Below, one piece after another: positions 21,728 to 33,397 of a stretch of 64,000 nucleotides of DNA (its first letter is position 1; each line of letters starts with the position of its first letter). The stretch spans positions 2,108,001 through 2,172,000 of the forward strand of contig NC_085110.1 in the NCBI RefSeq assembly GCF_030269925.1. Direction: 5' to 3'. Below the pieces are notes generated by a model. It did no database searches and was not told the DNA's origin. It saw nothing but the letters and a program-made list of their open reading frames with translations. The DNA comes from Bombyx mori (Eukaryota > Arthropoda > Insecta > Lepidoptera > Bombycidae). A program made the translations under genes and the position numbers.

Positions 21728-22454
21728 AATAGGTACACATTTACGCATTAAAATTCTATAAAAAAATAATTACATACATATATATTTAAACGTATATAAT
21801 AATGTTTGTCAATCTCTGGTTGGTATCCATAACACAAGGAATCCAAAATTTATAGCCGGATGACCACGTGTGAATTATTCCCAATTGCTATAGGTAATTG
21901 CTGTTGTTATTAAAACATTTTTTTATCGATTAAATTTGAGACAAAGTACCGACAGCAAATAAATAATTTTAATCAGTTAACTTTCTAATAAAATGTCCAA
22001 TGAAATCAACACTTCAATGAAGATGAATTTTATCAGTCGAGATCTGATACTCTGTACACATTCACACATCACCACAGCACCTACGTTATAAAACATAGAA
22101 CGAAGTCGGATGCCCCGTCATAACTGCGGTTGAGACGGCCCATATTGCATTGTGAAGCTAATTGGATAGAGATCTTTATCGTTCGGCCCGATAAAATGGA
22201 ATAGATAACATTCTGTAGTGACTTATTAAGGCCGTTCCCAGAATAATATTAGATTGTACGATACGCAGTCCCGCGGACCGTGTGTGAGGGACCGCGTGCA
22301 GAAAAACATACAATTCACCGACATTTTTTTTTTTGTGTACAAAAAGAGTTTGATCTGTCATTAATCTATCGGCCCTGTTATGTTGACAATCATAATACAT
22401 ATTACACCTCATGTTATATTAAGAAAATCCTGAATAGTAGTTTAGTAGTAGAAG
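21728..22454. other. intergenic stretch, no gene
   Basis: No gene recognised. A small GC-rich patch (CCCGCGGACCGTGTGTGAGG, near 22269) is unassigned. Confidence 0.35.
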
Positions 22455-22533
22455 TAGTTTTTTTGACGTTCAACAAGTATGTACTTTCATTTATGTTGAA
22501 TAAAAATTTTTGATTTGATTTGATTTGATTTGA
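22455..22533 (+). mobile_element. LINE 3' tail with (TTTGA)n repeat
   Basis: TTATGTTGAATAAAAATTTT followed by TTTGATTTGATTTGATTTGA. A short tandem tail after an AATAAA signal is typical of CR1/L2-type LINE 3' ends. Nothing upstream is recognisable. Confidence 0.5.
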
Positions 22534-22666
22534 ATACTTCATTACGATTGAACTACGATAACAATGAGATGACGTAGTATTGTTCAATATAAATATAATG
22601 TAATTGAACACGCAAATACAGTATATTTTAGATTGTATGTTGTAGGTTCAAGTTTGTGATCTTTAT

Positions 22667-23103
22667 TTTTTTTTTATTGCTTAGCTGGGGGGACGAGCTC
22701 ACAGCCCACCTGGTGTTAAGTGGTTACGGAGCCCATAGACATCCACAACGTAAATGCGCCACCCACCTTGAGATATAAGTTCTAAGGTCTCAAGTATAGT
22801 TACAACGGCTTCCCCACCCTTCAAACCGAAACGCATTACTGCTTCACGGCAGAAATAGGCAGGGTGGTGGTACCCACCCGCACGGACTCACAAGAGGTCC
22901 TACCACCAGTAATTACGCAAATTATAATTTTGCGGGTTTGATTTTTATTACACGATGTTATTCCTTCACCGTGGAAGTCAATCGTGAACATTTGTTGAGT
23001 ACGTATTTCATTAGAAAAATTGGTACCCGCCTGAGATTCGAACACCGGTGCATCGCTCAACACGAATGCGCCGGACGTCTTATCCGTTAGGCCACGACGA
23101 CTT
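22667..23103 (-). mobile_element. Bm1 SINE, full length
   Basis: Poly(T) from 22667; tRNA-like head ends at 23103 (GGCCACGACGACTT on plus). The B-box area has lost three bases (CCTGAGATTCGAACACC). No clear target duplication. Confidence 0.9.
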
Positions 23104-23640
23104 CAAAATTAATCAATATTAGTCTATAATAGTTGAAATCTTCAAAAATATTACACAAAGTTAATGGTGTAATATAACATCTATGTCTCTCGGTTTTACT
23201 CGTGCACTACTTGCAGTTCGGAAGTTTTAAATTTATAATAAATCGATTTCATTTTTACATGATTAAAATGTTGTGATGTAAAAGATTAACCTCGATCAAT
23301 TTCAAATTAATTAGACGAAAAATCTAAAAAATCGAAAACATACAAATGAAAAAAAAAAAAAACTTGATGTTTGCCTTGCAATCAGTACAACCCTATCGGC
23401 GATCAGAAAAACGAATCGTGTTGTGTAGTTTTTGCGAAATTGCTCCATCGGATCGAATTTTATTCACTCCGGGAACCGATTCCTTGAAACTTGTGACCGC
23501 TTGCCGAAATCTCTTGACGATCTTGTCGCCGAGAGATCTAAAGATGTGTTAAGAAAATAACTTTGCATCTAAATTGATATGTGAATCATTCACGAAAGCA
23601 TTACAAAATAGATTGGCGATAAATTCGCGATCGGAATGCG
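23104..23640. other. intergenic stretch, no gene
   Basis: No gene recognised; an A-rich run near 23347-23362. Confidence 0.35.
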
Positions 23641-23705
23641 TTTTTTTTTTTAGGATTGAAGGATCATTTGTGGCCCGTAGGCCTTTCCAGTTTCACCAGG
23701 ACAGC
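23641..23705 (-). mobile_element. BMC1-like LINE, last ~60 bases
   Basis: Poly(T)-AGGATTGAAGGATCATTTGT and GGCCTTTCCAGTTTCACCAG: extreme 3' UTR only. Confidence 0.55.
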
Positions 23706-24440
23706 CGAATGTGATTCTGAAATGATAGAACGCGCGTAAAGTGTAACAGAGTATTTAATCTCATATTTCAAGGCGAGCGAAGGGATTCATATCATGACGT
23801 CTATGACCGCGGTAGCTTGTACCAAAGTAGCTTGTGAGTTCATGTATCCAGGCTTAAATAAAAAAAAAAAGTCGTTTTGGCCCAGAAGATGATACAATCT
23901 ATTTTACCCGTTATTCAAAAGTACAAATTTTATAAAAAAGCATAAATAAGCAAAGCAACCGCTGTAGGGCTATTTATCAATATAGGCAAAAAAGAACAAA
24001 TTTCAAATTATCATACAAAAATTACATCAAATTGTTTGTACGTAAAACTAGTGCGCACAGAATAAGATTTAATTCTCGCGGTGAATGCTTCTTATTGAAA
24101 CTTGGATCTAGAAGTTTAGGTTATTAAAAAAACATTTTGTATGTCAACTTAAGCTTGAAATTGAACCAAAAGTCTGAGAAGAAATCTTAAATAAATATAT
24201 ACAATACATATGCTAAAAATCCAGCGTCTCTCATTTTGCTCAACACAAAAAACCTTTAAGACTGCAAAAGATAAAGATCGTTTTAAAGCAAAAAGGTGTG
24301 TAACGTTAATTAGTAAATAAATTGAAATGAGTTTATATTTTGACGGCTTATCATCGGTCGATCTCGCCACCTTGCATTCGATCTTATCTGCAAACGAAAC
24401 ACACTTACCGTTTGAAGGATAACCGAAGAAGTTAACTATG
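23706..24440. other. AT-rich intergenic stretch
   Basis: No gene recognised. Confidence 0.35.
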
Positions 24441-24622
24441 AAGACAGCCTACTGAGTTTCTCGCCGAATCTTCTCAGTGGGTCGCGTTTCCGGTGGTAGA
24501 TTTTGCGAAGCACTGCTCTTGCTAGGACCAGTGTTAGCAAATTCTCTCAGGTTGAGCCCGTGAGCTCACCTACCCATCCGGGCGTTGCTGGCCCTTAGGC
24601 TACCAGAGAATAGGTAGGGAAA
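24441..24622 (+). mobile_element. jockey-like LINE 3' end fragment
   Basis: CTACTGAGTTTCTCGCCGAA to GAATAGGTAGGGAAAA, in sense order, with GAGCCCGTGAGCTCACCTAC in the middle. Confidence 0.75.
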
Positions 24623-24789
24623 AGTTTGAAGACATTTCGGTTTATTGAATTTTTTTAAAGACAGACAACTTTTCGACCCCACTGATGGTACGTGATTACA
24701 GTAACACATCGCAGAATTATCATACGAGCATAATTAAATAAGCTATAACTGAACATAAATAAATAAGTCATAACATAATTAAACAGGCT

Positions 24790-24917
24790 GTAACTATACT
24801 TGAGACCTTAGAACTTATATCTCAAGGTGGGTGGCGCATTTACATTGTAGATGTCTATGGACTCCAGTAACCACTTAACACCAGGTGGGCTGTGAGCTCG
24901 TCCACCCATCTAAGCAA
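24790..24917 (+). mobile_element. Bm1 SINE 3' part, host of a Helitron
   Basis: From CTGTAACTATACTTGAGACC to CCATCTAAGCAA, where it is cut by the Helitron at 24918 between A and T of the usual AAGCAAT tail. Confidence 0.85.
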
Positions 24918-25203
24918 TCTATATAAAAATGAATTGCTGTTCGTGAATCTCGCTAAAACTCGGGAACGGCTGGTCCGATTTGGCTAATTTTGGTCTTGAA
25001 TTATTTGTGGAAGTCCAGTGAAGGTTTAAAAGGTAGATAAATAAGAAAATGCTCGGAATTAAATAAAAATAACAATTTTGTTTTTCCTTTGATGTGTCCC
25101 CCGTCGGATAGATTTCTTTTGTTTGTTTTAAGTTTATTTTATACAAAAGTTTAGGTCTTTTATTTATCGATTGAGGCACTACGAAGTCTGCCGGGTCAGC
25201 TAG
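24918..25203 (+). mobile_element. non-autonomous Helitron, ~290-bp family
   Basis: Starts A|TCTATATAAAAATGAATTG and ends GCCGGGTCAGCTAG|T. Both termini and the A|T target are intact, and the left flank is the Bm1 tail, so the insertion is younger than that SINE. Confidence 0.75.
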
Positions 25204-26139
25204 TCATTAATAAATATATTTTATACGACTAATAAATAGCACAAGACGTTAAGAATTTTACTAATTCAGTAGTAATAAGTAATTACTTATACATATTCAC
25301 AAACAATAGCGATCATAGTACAATTAAATCTATAATATAATAATTATAGCGTCATTGAAATTGAAACAAACTAAACGGACAAACTAAAAACATTGTGTGT
25401 TGTAACATCAAATGAATCGAATTGTAGTTATTATGATCTGGATCGGCGGCGGTGTGGAATCGGACCGGTGTATCATTAAACACCCGATCGAGGGCGGGAG
25501 GTGACATGCTGTTTACTGTTGCCTTGAAAGCCGCCCCAAGATATACGCTGTTAGCGTTTTGACAACATTAATTTTGAATCGAGAAAAAAAAAGTCCGGTA
25601 AAGGTCTTGATTGCACTCACTAACAAATTATCGTAATGTTTAGATGCTTATTGCTTTTTATTAAACGGAAAATATTGCAGTGCGTTCTCTTTGTGTTATG
25701 AATTTTAATTTAATGCTTAGAGCTTAAAGAAAGCATTTTTTATTTCCTGTCTTGCATGCAATTTAAGAAACTATTTAAATATCATGATATAATCTTTAAT
25801 TAAAATTGCATTAACACTTAATTTTTGAAAGTAATCATAAATTTCTTATGACGAACAATTTCCACAATGAAAAACATAAACCTAAGCCACAGATGCAGCG
25901 CTGTATCACATAATATGTCTGACCAATCTCTTCTGTGTAGCTCATTTGAAGAATACGATACTTGTTATTGTAAAGCAATAGACTTTTTAGGCTCACATCT
26001 CGACGTAAGAGATCTGTTAAGCAACTACACCACTCGCAAAGATAATAAAACATTAAACCTCCTGTCGCTCGCGTCTTAAGCCACCGGCTACACAACCGAC
26101 ATACACGGCCGATTAAATCCTTTGTTGTGGAGAAGAAAA
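25204..26139. other. intergenic stretch, no gene
   Basis: No gene recognised. A GC-richer patch at 25440-25510 (GATCGGCGGCGGTGTGG) could be regulatory, but nothing specific is seen. Confidence 0.35.
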
Positions 26140-26298
26140 ATGGACAAACAGTATCTCGGAGCGATACTATTACTTAAAACAAGATTCGTGACCGGCGATA
26201 CGGGCGGGAAACCGACACCGCGGCCGGGTATACCGTGCGTCTATTGTTCGAAGTGCAATCACAGGACTGCGAGCAACTCCGCTTACAAACGTAACTGA
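26140..26298 (+). CDS. 52-codon small ORF, unknown
   Basis: ATG with a favourable context (AAAAATGG) opens 52 codons starting MDKQYLGAILLLKTRFVTGD and ending NSAYKRN before TGA. A short Cys cluster, CVYCSKC (residues 33-39), lies near the C-terminus. The ~200 bases around it are more GC-rich than the flanks and match no repeat in the window. It could be a chance frame in a regulatory island. No family is recognised. Confidence 0.2.
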   Translation: MDKQYLGAILLLKTRFVTGDTGGKPTPRPGIPCVYCSKCNHRTASNSAYKRN

Positions 26299-26397
26299 TA
26301 TGTATTACTGTCAGATTCTGTGCAAAACGACATTAATTGGAATTTCTTGATGAGCGTTTCGTCACAGATGTCTATGGCTAGAATTAAGGTAGGCAGC

Positions 26398-26512
26398 GGT
26401 CTTAACGGTAGGTAGAGGCTCGGCTGTGCCCCTGGCATTGCTGACGTCCATGGGCGACGGTGACCACAATCAAGTGGGGCGTATGCTCGTCTACCTACAA
26501 GAGCAATAAAAA
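26398..26512 (+). mobile_element. CR1-like LINE 3' end
   Basis: Sense orientation: GCATTGCTGACGTCCATGGG, CGTATGCTCGTCTACCTACA, then AGAGCAATAAAAAATAAG. Only the last ~115 bases are present. Confidence 0.65.
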
Positions 26513-27914
26513 ATAAGAAAATATATACATATATGTAGAATTGCCATCTTGCTTTTCACTGTCATTCTCTTTTTCTTTTCTTACAGTTTTCTCTCACTCA
26601 CATCTTAATGCTCCGTTCCACACACTTTTCATAGATTCCGTTCTTATCAATCCCACATATAATACGTTGATGACTTTCTATTGATTACAGTGGTTACAGA
26701 TAATTCATTCCTACTACCTGTCATGGTCTCATCTCATACGACTCTAAGCCCTCTCTCGAAATCTAGCTCTGAAATAAACTGACGCTATATCCTCGAGTGA
26801 GGTTTGAAAAGGTCTTGACTTAGCGGCGGGTAGAGACTAGTGCATCTGATATTTGTTATCTCCATAACCGAAGATGCTTACCATCCACTACAGATAGACT
26901 CGTCGCTATTGTCCTGATGTTCTAATAGAACTAATAAATAATAGTTAAAAAACTAACAAAATACGCTTTTATAGAAAATCCAACTAAAAGATAGAAAATA
27001 AATTTTAATAAATTTGAATTAAAAATAGTGTAAGAAAAAATGATTTTAGTGTAAAAAAAGCGTGGGGTGCATTGTATCAGTAGTTATAAATATTTTATGA
27101 ACAGATATGAGTAGAAGGGTTATTTTGATAACTTTTTTTTAAACTAATATTTATTTTTCATTTTTTAGTTGAATTTCAATTTATTCTTTTTTTTTTAATT
27201 TTTTTTAAATATTAAATTTTCATCAGTATCTAATAAGTCTACAAAATTTCGAGTTAATACGACGTTTTGAAGAGGGTCAAAATCATGTTCAAGGATTCCG
27301 GTACATACTAACATACATACGTCTGAAGCTAATAAAAGCATGTTAAAAATACTTTTACGCTTTCATTAAATTCATGAATCCACTCGATACTAATTCTAAA
27401 ATTACTTTCAATCAACTAATCGGCCTCGTTATTATTACACATTACATAAGCAATTAAGTTTGTACCAAGTTGAGTCTATGACGTTATGACTTCGATGACC
27501 TTGCACAAACCAGTTTATTTCAAGTTTACCTCTATAGTCGCTTGATTGTTAAAAGTATGTTATGTTTGAATTTTATTTGGCAATTTTTTTCATTGCCCTG
27601 AGAAACATGAGGTGGAAAACACAATTGTATTCTAAACAGCCGTAGTGACTAATTAAATCATATGCACATAATTACGGGCACTTCCAACCAATCCAGATCT
27701 GGTTAATAGAATTAAATCCAGTTTTCCTGGACTCGACAACCTGCAGAGGTACCTATCATAGAAGATATATGACAATCACCTGAATTGCTCTAACGACATT
27801 TTCAAGATGGGTTTGCATACGTAGAAAATCCGAACAATGATATTCAGATTTCAGTAATTTCATTCCCTCGATTGAAGTTTTTCCTTCTAGCGTCACCTCC
27901 AAAAATGCCATAAT
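26513..27914. other. long AT-rich intergenic stretch
   Basis: No gene recognised in 1.4 kb. The part at 27000-27240 is extremely A/T-rich. Confidence 0.4.
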
Positions 27915-28110
27915 GAAGTCATCATCATTATCATTCTCCTGCCCTTCATCCCGTCACCTGGGGTCAGCGCAACATGTTTTCTCCTTCCATACTCCTCTAT
28001 CATATACCATTTCTCTCTTACACCTATCGTCTTTCATGCAATCCATCAATTTTTTCTTAGACCTACCTCTTCGTCTAATCTCTAGTCTCTTAGGATGTCG
28101 TCATCCCGAA
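27915..28110 (-). pseudogene. RTE-type LINE ORF C-terminal remnant
   Basis: The minus strand reads RRGRSKKKLMDCMKD, then a DRGVWKEKTCCADPR motif, followed by a GATGATGA-type tail (TCATCATCATTATCAT on plus at 27917). W..KT.CADP is a familiar C-terminus of insect RTE-like polyproteins. Frameshifts and absence of RT domains mark it as dead. Confidence 0.55.
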
Positions 28111-28131
28111 AACATCACTGAAGATATACCA

Positions 28132-28511
28132 TCTTATATATAAAATCCTCGTGTCATAATGTTAGTTACCGTACTCCTCTGAAACGGTTTGACCGATTTT
28201 TATGAAATTTTATATGCATGTTCAGTAGATCTGAGAATCGGCTACTATCTATTTTTCATACCGCTAAGGTTGTCCACCCCTAACATTTATTTTTTATTTT
28301 TTGGACATTTTTTTTGTTATAATTAGGCGTTATGTGGTTGAATGAGGTTTTGTTATTTTTATATCCCCTCATCGTTCACAGCCCTACATGCCTCTTTCAC
28401 TCATTTACCACATCCTTACTACACACTTAGAATAAGTTAGTTTTTTTTTCTACACTAGAAATTCCCTAGAAATCTAATATATGGCAAAACAACGTTTGCC
28501 GGGTCAGCTAA
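28132..28511 (+). mobile_element. Helitron-like element, ~380 bp, divergent
   Basis: Starts A|TCTTATATATAAAATCCTC and ends TTTGCCGGGTCAGCTAA. The 3' end resembles the 290-bp family (GCCGGGTCAGCTAG) with a changed last base; the interior is different (GGTTTGACCGATTTTTATGA). Confidence 0.5.
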
Positions 28512-29083
28512 CTACTACTATAAATAGGTACATTCGAAGCATGATTTGGTGGATACGTAACAAACAAAAGTCGATCACGCATTTAAAAATCGTAACACCC
28601 AAGCAATCCGATAGTAACATGATCTTGTATCCATGGGTGGGCCGAGCGGACCTCATTTGTCACGGCCGGCTACCACGATACACCAGCAGCCGTACCGATA
28701 GCTATCACGAGAACAATGCTAGTGTTTATAAGTTTAAGCTGTTTAACACATTTGTTATTCTCTGTGATATCGGTCTGGTATTGTCAGGTTCGTTTTGTCC
28801 TAAAACTCGATTGAGAGATTGCCGAGAAGTACTTACTGGTCAATTGTGTCTGATACTTTGATGATTTAAGGGTGAGTTATCTGAAGTCAATGCAATGTTA
28901 ACTCTGACTTTGTTGGAGAATGTATGCTTTGTGTGTTTACTGCATTGGAGAATCGAATTTACAGGCTTTTTGTTTTTCACAAGTCAATTGTCTAATAATC
29001 AGTTTTAAGCTTCATCAATTAACAAATTAAAGTATTATGCTGTACTTTAAATTACCTTTGTGACGAAATCGCTTTTTTTCTAT
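28512..29083. other. intergenic stretch, no gene
   Basis: A 126-codon plus-strand frame (28481-28861) begins inside the Helitron end and has no recognisable domain. Part of the stretch (28620-28720) is GC-richer. Confidence 0.35.
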
Positions 29084-29324
29084 TTTTTTTGTTGCTTAGA
29101 TGGGTGGACGAGCTCTCAGCCCATCTGGTGTTAAGCGGTTACTGGAGCCCATAGACATCTACAACGTAAATGCGCCACCCACCTTGAGATATAAGTTCTA
29201 AGATCACAGTATAGTTACAACGGCTGCCCCACCCTTCAAACCGAAACGCATTACTGCTTCACGACAGAAATAAGCAGGATGGTGGTATCTACCCGTGCGG
29301 ACTCACAAGAGGTCCTACCACCAG
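29084..29324 (-). mobile_element. Bm1 SINE, headless class
   Basis: Poly(T)-GTTGCTTAGATGGGTGG to GGTCCTACCACCAGT at the shared boundary. Confidence 0.85.
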
Positions 29325-29650
29325 TGTAAAGCTCAATATTCAAGCGTATTTCAAGTATGTGTTATCCATAACAAAAAAAATCAGGACATTACATTATACA
29401 CTATTAACACCCAATATATAGGAATAAACAAAATTTAAAATACATACAGGCAACGTTGAGATGTCGCACAACGCTGGACTTTGTAGGAACGTATCTACCG
29501 TTTTATGGGTGCTATTTATTAATATGATAATAGTATCTGTTATTGTATCATATAGAACACCCAAATGACAATTTCAGATGTATTTTTTTAAAAGACTCAT
29601 TAAAATACATTATCTTTTCAGTTATTTAGGTAAGTGCCAACGGCGGTAGA
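29325..29650. other. intergenic stretch
   Basis: No gene recognised. Confidence 0.3.
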
Positions 29651-30115
29651 CAACGTTCATCGCATACATATGAAAAGCTCATCTTTAAGCTGGAGCTCGA
29701 CTCTGTCAGTAAGTATCTACAGTCGGCATCATTGCGCCATTTCGAGAAGACGACACGACATAAGAACCCTCTTGTCGTGGCCGCTGGAAACATACCCGAT
29801 CCTGTAGACCGAATGGTAAACAGTCGACGTCGCCCAAAGCACGTCTTTACGGATCCTCCCGATCCATTAACGATGCTCTTAGGCACCACAAGCACCGGTC
29901 ATCGTCCTCCGAATCAACCCATAGACACAGCCCCACTGAGTTTCTCACCGGATTTTCTCAGTGGGTCGCGTTTCCGATCCGGAGGTAAATTCTGCGAAGC
30001 ACTGCTCTTGCTAGGGTCAGTGTTAGCAACACTCCGGTTTGAGCCCCGTGAGCTCACCTACACGCTAGGGTGAAGCTGAAATAGCCTCTCAAGGCTATCA
30101 GAATAGGTAGAAAAA
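29651..30115 (+). pseudogene. jockey-like LINE, ORF2 C-terminus plus 3' UTR
   Basis: Reference copy for the second LINE family. It encodes KYLQSASLRHFEKTTRHKNP (first part in another frame), then LVVAAGNIPDPVDRMVNSRR and RPKHVFTDPPDPLT. This parallels the C-terminus of the full LINE (KYMKSASERYFDKAMRH..., RRPRHVLTDPSDPIT) at clear amino-acid divergence. The 3' UTR follows (CCACTGAGTTTCTCACCGGA to GAATAGGTAGAAAAATA). 5' truncated, no RT core. Confidence 0.75.
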
Positions 30116-30431
30116 TAAAAGCTTCGAAGTTGGACGGTGTGGCATTTCGGCACGGCAGGCGCCACCGGTCCCCCGCTCTATCGCGTTAGATTAGCTAAAA
30201 CAACTTGCATGTTGCTTATATCGCTTCCCGATAGGCTTTCCTATGATAAACAGTTCCTTTGTTCTTCACGAAGATAAGATACGGGGGCTTCGTCAGTGAT
30301 AAAAACTTTAGAGCTTACTGTCATATCAGATTCGGGATCATAATGGCCACTTTATTTGGCTTAGTTCAATGACAGCTTTCGAGATGATAATTAATGTAAT
30401 AAATTGCTCATTTCATTGCGTTACTTAACAG

Positions 30432-30590
30432 ACACGGGCCACGAGTTTCTCGCCGGATCTTGTCGGTTCTGCGAAGCACTGCTCTTGCTAGGGATAGTTT
30501 TAGCAAATTTCTATCAGATTGAGCACTTGAGCTCCCCTACCAGTCCGCGAGAAACTAGTTCCTTAGGCTACCTTAGCAAAAATAATGCGC
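30432..30590 (+). mobile_element. jockey-like LINE 3' end, diverged
   Basis: ACGAGTTTCTCGCCGGATCT, GCGAAGCACTGCTCTTGCTA and CTTAGGCTACCTTAGC in order, with a deletion after GGATCTTGTCGG. Confidence 0.65.
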
Positions 30591-31098
30591 TTTCTGAGCA
30601 CAGCCGAGTAATGGACACCGTTTTACCTATTACGGTTGCGCTTCGGGTAGTGAAAAACCATTATGAAAAGAAAAAAACAGAAGAAAAGAACAGTTGGTCG
30701 ACCTCCCGTCTCAAAATTCACTATCTACCTCAAAATTCACTATTACCGGCTCCGCAAATGAATTAATTATCAAATCAGCATCGAGGCATTCAAAGAGCTT
30801 TCATTTCATCAAAAAGCATAAACATTCGATCTGTACTAAAATTAAGTAAAAAAATTCACAAAAAAATATACATTAGAAATATTAAATTCACAAAAACCAG
30901 CTACATTTCCATCCACAAGATCTAGGCATCGCCGTCTTCCTGGGGCAAGTTAATCCTCGAAAAATGCGAGGCAGCACGCTCGCTGATAAGCCGCTAGTCG
31001 TTAAGCTGATAACTTGGACGATAGTAGATCCACTGATACCGAACCGTCAGCAGATTCGCACTGTCTCCAACAGTACAGACGACACGTCAAACACCAAG
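30591..31098. other. intergenic stretch, no gene
   Basis: No gene recognised. A short duplicated CTACCTCAAAATTCACTA/CTCAAAATTCACTATC motif occurs near 30712-30740. Confidence 0.35.
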
Positions 31099-31343
31099 TT
31101 TTTTTTTTATTGCTTAGATGGGTGGACGAGCTCACAGCCCACCTGATGTTAAGTGGTTACTGGAGCCCATGGACATCTACAACGTAAATGCGCCACCCAC
31201 CTTGAGATATATAAGTTCTAAGATCTCAGTATAGTTACGACCGCCCCACCCTTCAAACCGAAACGCATTACTGCTTCAGGGCAGAAATAGGCAGGGCGGT
31301 GGTACCTACCCGCGCGGACTCACAAAAGGTCCTACCACCAGTA
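31099..31343 (-). mobile_element. Bm1 SINE, headless class, with TSD
   Basis: Poly(T)-ATTGCTTAGATGGGTGG to GGTCCTACCACCAGTA. ACCAAGT flanks both ends (just before the poly(T) and at about 31345-31351), so insertion began at the headless boundary itself. Confidence 0.85.
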
Positions 31344-31351
31344 AACCAAGT

Positions 31352-32448
31352 GTTAAATAATATTTTTTGTTTTTATTAGCTTTGTATATTGAACGTCATT
31401 ATCCCCGACATGAAGATTGAAGACGTAAGATTAACTTGAAAATTTGCACACACATCAAGGTCCGTTGACAATACGATAATGTTTATAGCTTCGCTTTGAT
31501 ATCTTGACCAGAATCAACAGGGAAGATAATGAAATTGATTATTAATTCGGTGTGCTAAATGAGAATGATTTCTTTTTTTCAAAATTTTAAACCACGTATG
31601 TATTATTTTATTATTGCTAACAATAAATATCGGGGGTTAATTCTGGTGATAGATGTCATCATTAATTTCAGGTTCCTGCAGCCCGCCAATGGAAACGTTC
31701 ATTAATCTGTGGCTCGTATATAACCGATATGGTCGCAGATAGCGCCACCTAGCGGGAAACGTCGGCAACTAGCGGCAGAGCGTCTAATCTCGAAATATTA
31801 CCATTGATCAAGTCATGATTAAGTTTTATCATTAAATTCCGTGTTTCAACATGCCTGTGAAGAATAATAGGCGTCTTCCTAAGAAAGAAGAGTTAGTTAT
31901 TGCCGTCTTCAGTGCTCGCGCGAGTGAACGTCAAAGCAGGTTATCTCGTTTTATCTATGGTTTCCACGTATGTAAGTTATTGAATAGAACGTAGATAAAA
32001 AAAAAGTAACTGTTGTCTGTAGTAAAATCGGTAAGAGAGCTAAAATCACGCAAGCGTCTACAACATACCATTATGAATCATTATTTTGTTTGACAATACG
32101 ATTAGCGATGGGAATGAAATATAAAATTGAATTTAGAACCTGGGTCGTCTGGACGTGCAAAATTTTTCATTCAATAAGCAAAACCATGGAGATGGCATTT
32201 AGTACTTACATTATTTATGTACAATGCAGATAAATAAAAAAATGTATGTTTTTCATGGGTACATTCGATTGTGATGTAACTTAGTACCGTTGTTGTTGGC
32301 TTTATGTGGAAGCTTTCCTTTACTACAATAGGAATGAACGAAAAACATCGATGTTTGCGATATCGATATCGCATCGCAAAAAAAGAAACGATCGAAAAAA
32401 TAAATTTAAAATATGTAAAATTCTAATGTGACTCATGTTAGAATAACG
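31352..32448. other. intergenic stretch, no gene
   Basis: No gene recognised. TAGCGCCACCTAGCGGGAAA near 31740 resembles the core of the MITE at 9918. Confidence 0.35.
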
Positions 32449-32762
32449 CATCCCGTCCGAGCGTAGCTGGGATAACCCCTTAGGCTACCACTCCCTACCC
32501 ATGCATCAGCCCGCTGAGTTTGTCGCCGGATCTTCTTAGCGGGTTGCGATTCCGATCCGGTAGTAGATTCATTCGCGAAGCAGCTGCTCTTGAGTTGTTA
32601 GGTCTCCTTCGGAGGCGCTCGGGCAGCTCTTAGCAAATCCCACCCCTCCTGGCTGAGCCTTTGCTCGCCCACCTGTCCTGGTGAAACTGGAAAGGCCTCA
32701 GGGTCACCAGTAACCGTTCAATCATAAAAAAAGGCTACCAACGATTAGGTAGGGGGAAAAAA
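32449..32762 (+). mobile_element. jockey-like LINE tail interrupted by BMC1-like insertion
   Basis: CGTCCGAGCGTAGCTGGGAT and CCTTAGGCTACCA before 32490 resume after the insertion with GGCTACCAACGATTAGGTAG and poly(A) to 32762. Confidence 0.6.
32491..32731 (+). mobile_element. BMC1-like LINE, 5'-truncated, nested, with TSD
   Basis: Begins CTCCCTACCCATGCATCAGC, just past the ORF2 stop of the full LINE, and ends CCGTTCAATCATAAAAAAA. GGCTACCA occurs directly before and directly after, an 8-bp duplication of the host LINE tail. Confidence 0.8.
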
Positions 32763-32851
32763 TAACTCATGAACTTGCTAGCTCGGTCGGATAGGTACTA
32801 CCATCTTAACCATTTCTGCTGCCATTCACTTCTTCGTTCTAGTTCGAAAGC

Positions 32852-33150
32852 CCTCTCTCTTTTGCCTACCTGTACTGGTAACCTCGAGAGGCTATACCAG
32901 CTTCACGGAACTCAGCTTGGCGACTTCGCCAACATTAGGTCTAGCAAGAGCAGTGCTTCGCTGAGTCTACCACAAGATCGGAATCGCGACCCACTGAAAG
33001 GATCCGGCGAGAAACTCAATCTGTGAGTTAACATTCGCGACGAACGCTTCGTCGCTGTTGACGGGTTCGACGAGAACGGTGACCGGTGCTTGTGGTACCT
33101 AAAAGCACCGATAGTGGATCGGGAGGATCCGAAGTGACGTCTTACGCAAA
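32852..33150 (-). mobile_element. jockey-like LINE 3' end with ORF2 tip
   Basis: Antisense order: GCCTACCTGTACTGGTAACC, GTCTAGCAAGAGCAGTGCTT, GGATCCGGCGAGAAACTCAA, GTGACCGGTGCTTGTGG, GGATCGGGAGGATCCG. Confidence 0.75.
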
Positions 33151-33397
33151 TTTATATCTTGATATTATCATACAGAAGTGTGACTTTTGAGTTTTGTTAC
33201 TTTTTTAGGGCAATAATAAAAATAGCATTTTTTATAAGCTCAGTAAAATAAAAAAGAGCGTTGATTCCGATCGCATTTTTGGCACAGGCTTATAACCGTT
33301 CCGATTTTGATAGGGCCTACGTTACGTTTTTGGCAACGACTCGATACAGTGTCATAACGGACCTAGCTAAAATTTAAAAGAAAATGAGACATCATAT

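Noticed and set aside
28481..28861. 126-codon plus-strand frame
   Set aside because: It begins in the Helitron 3' end, has no recognised motif and no good support for a start.
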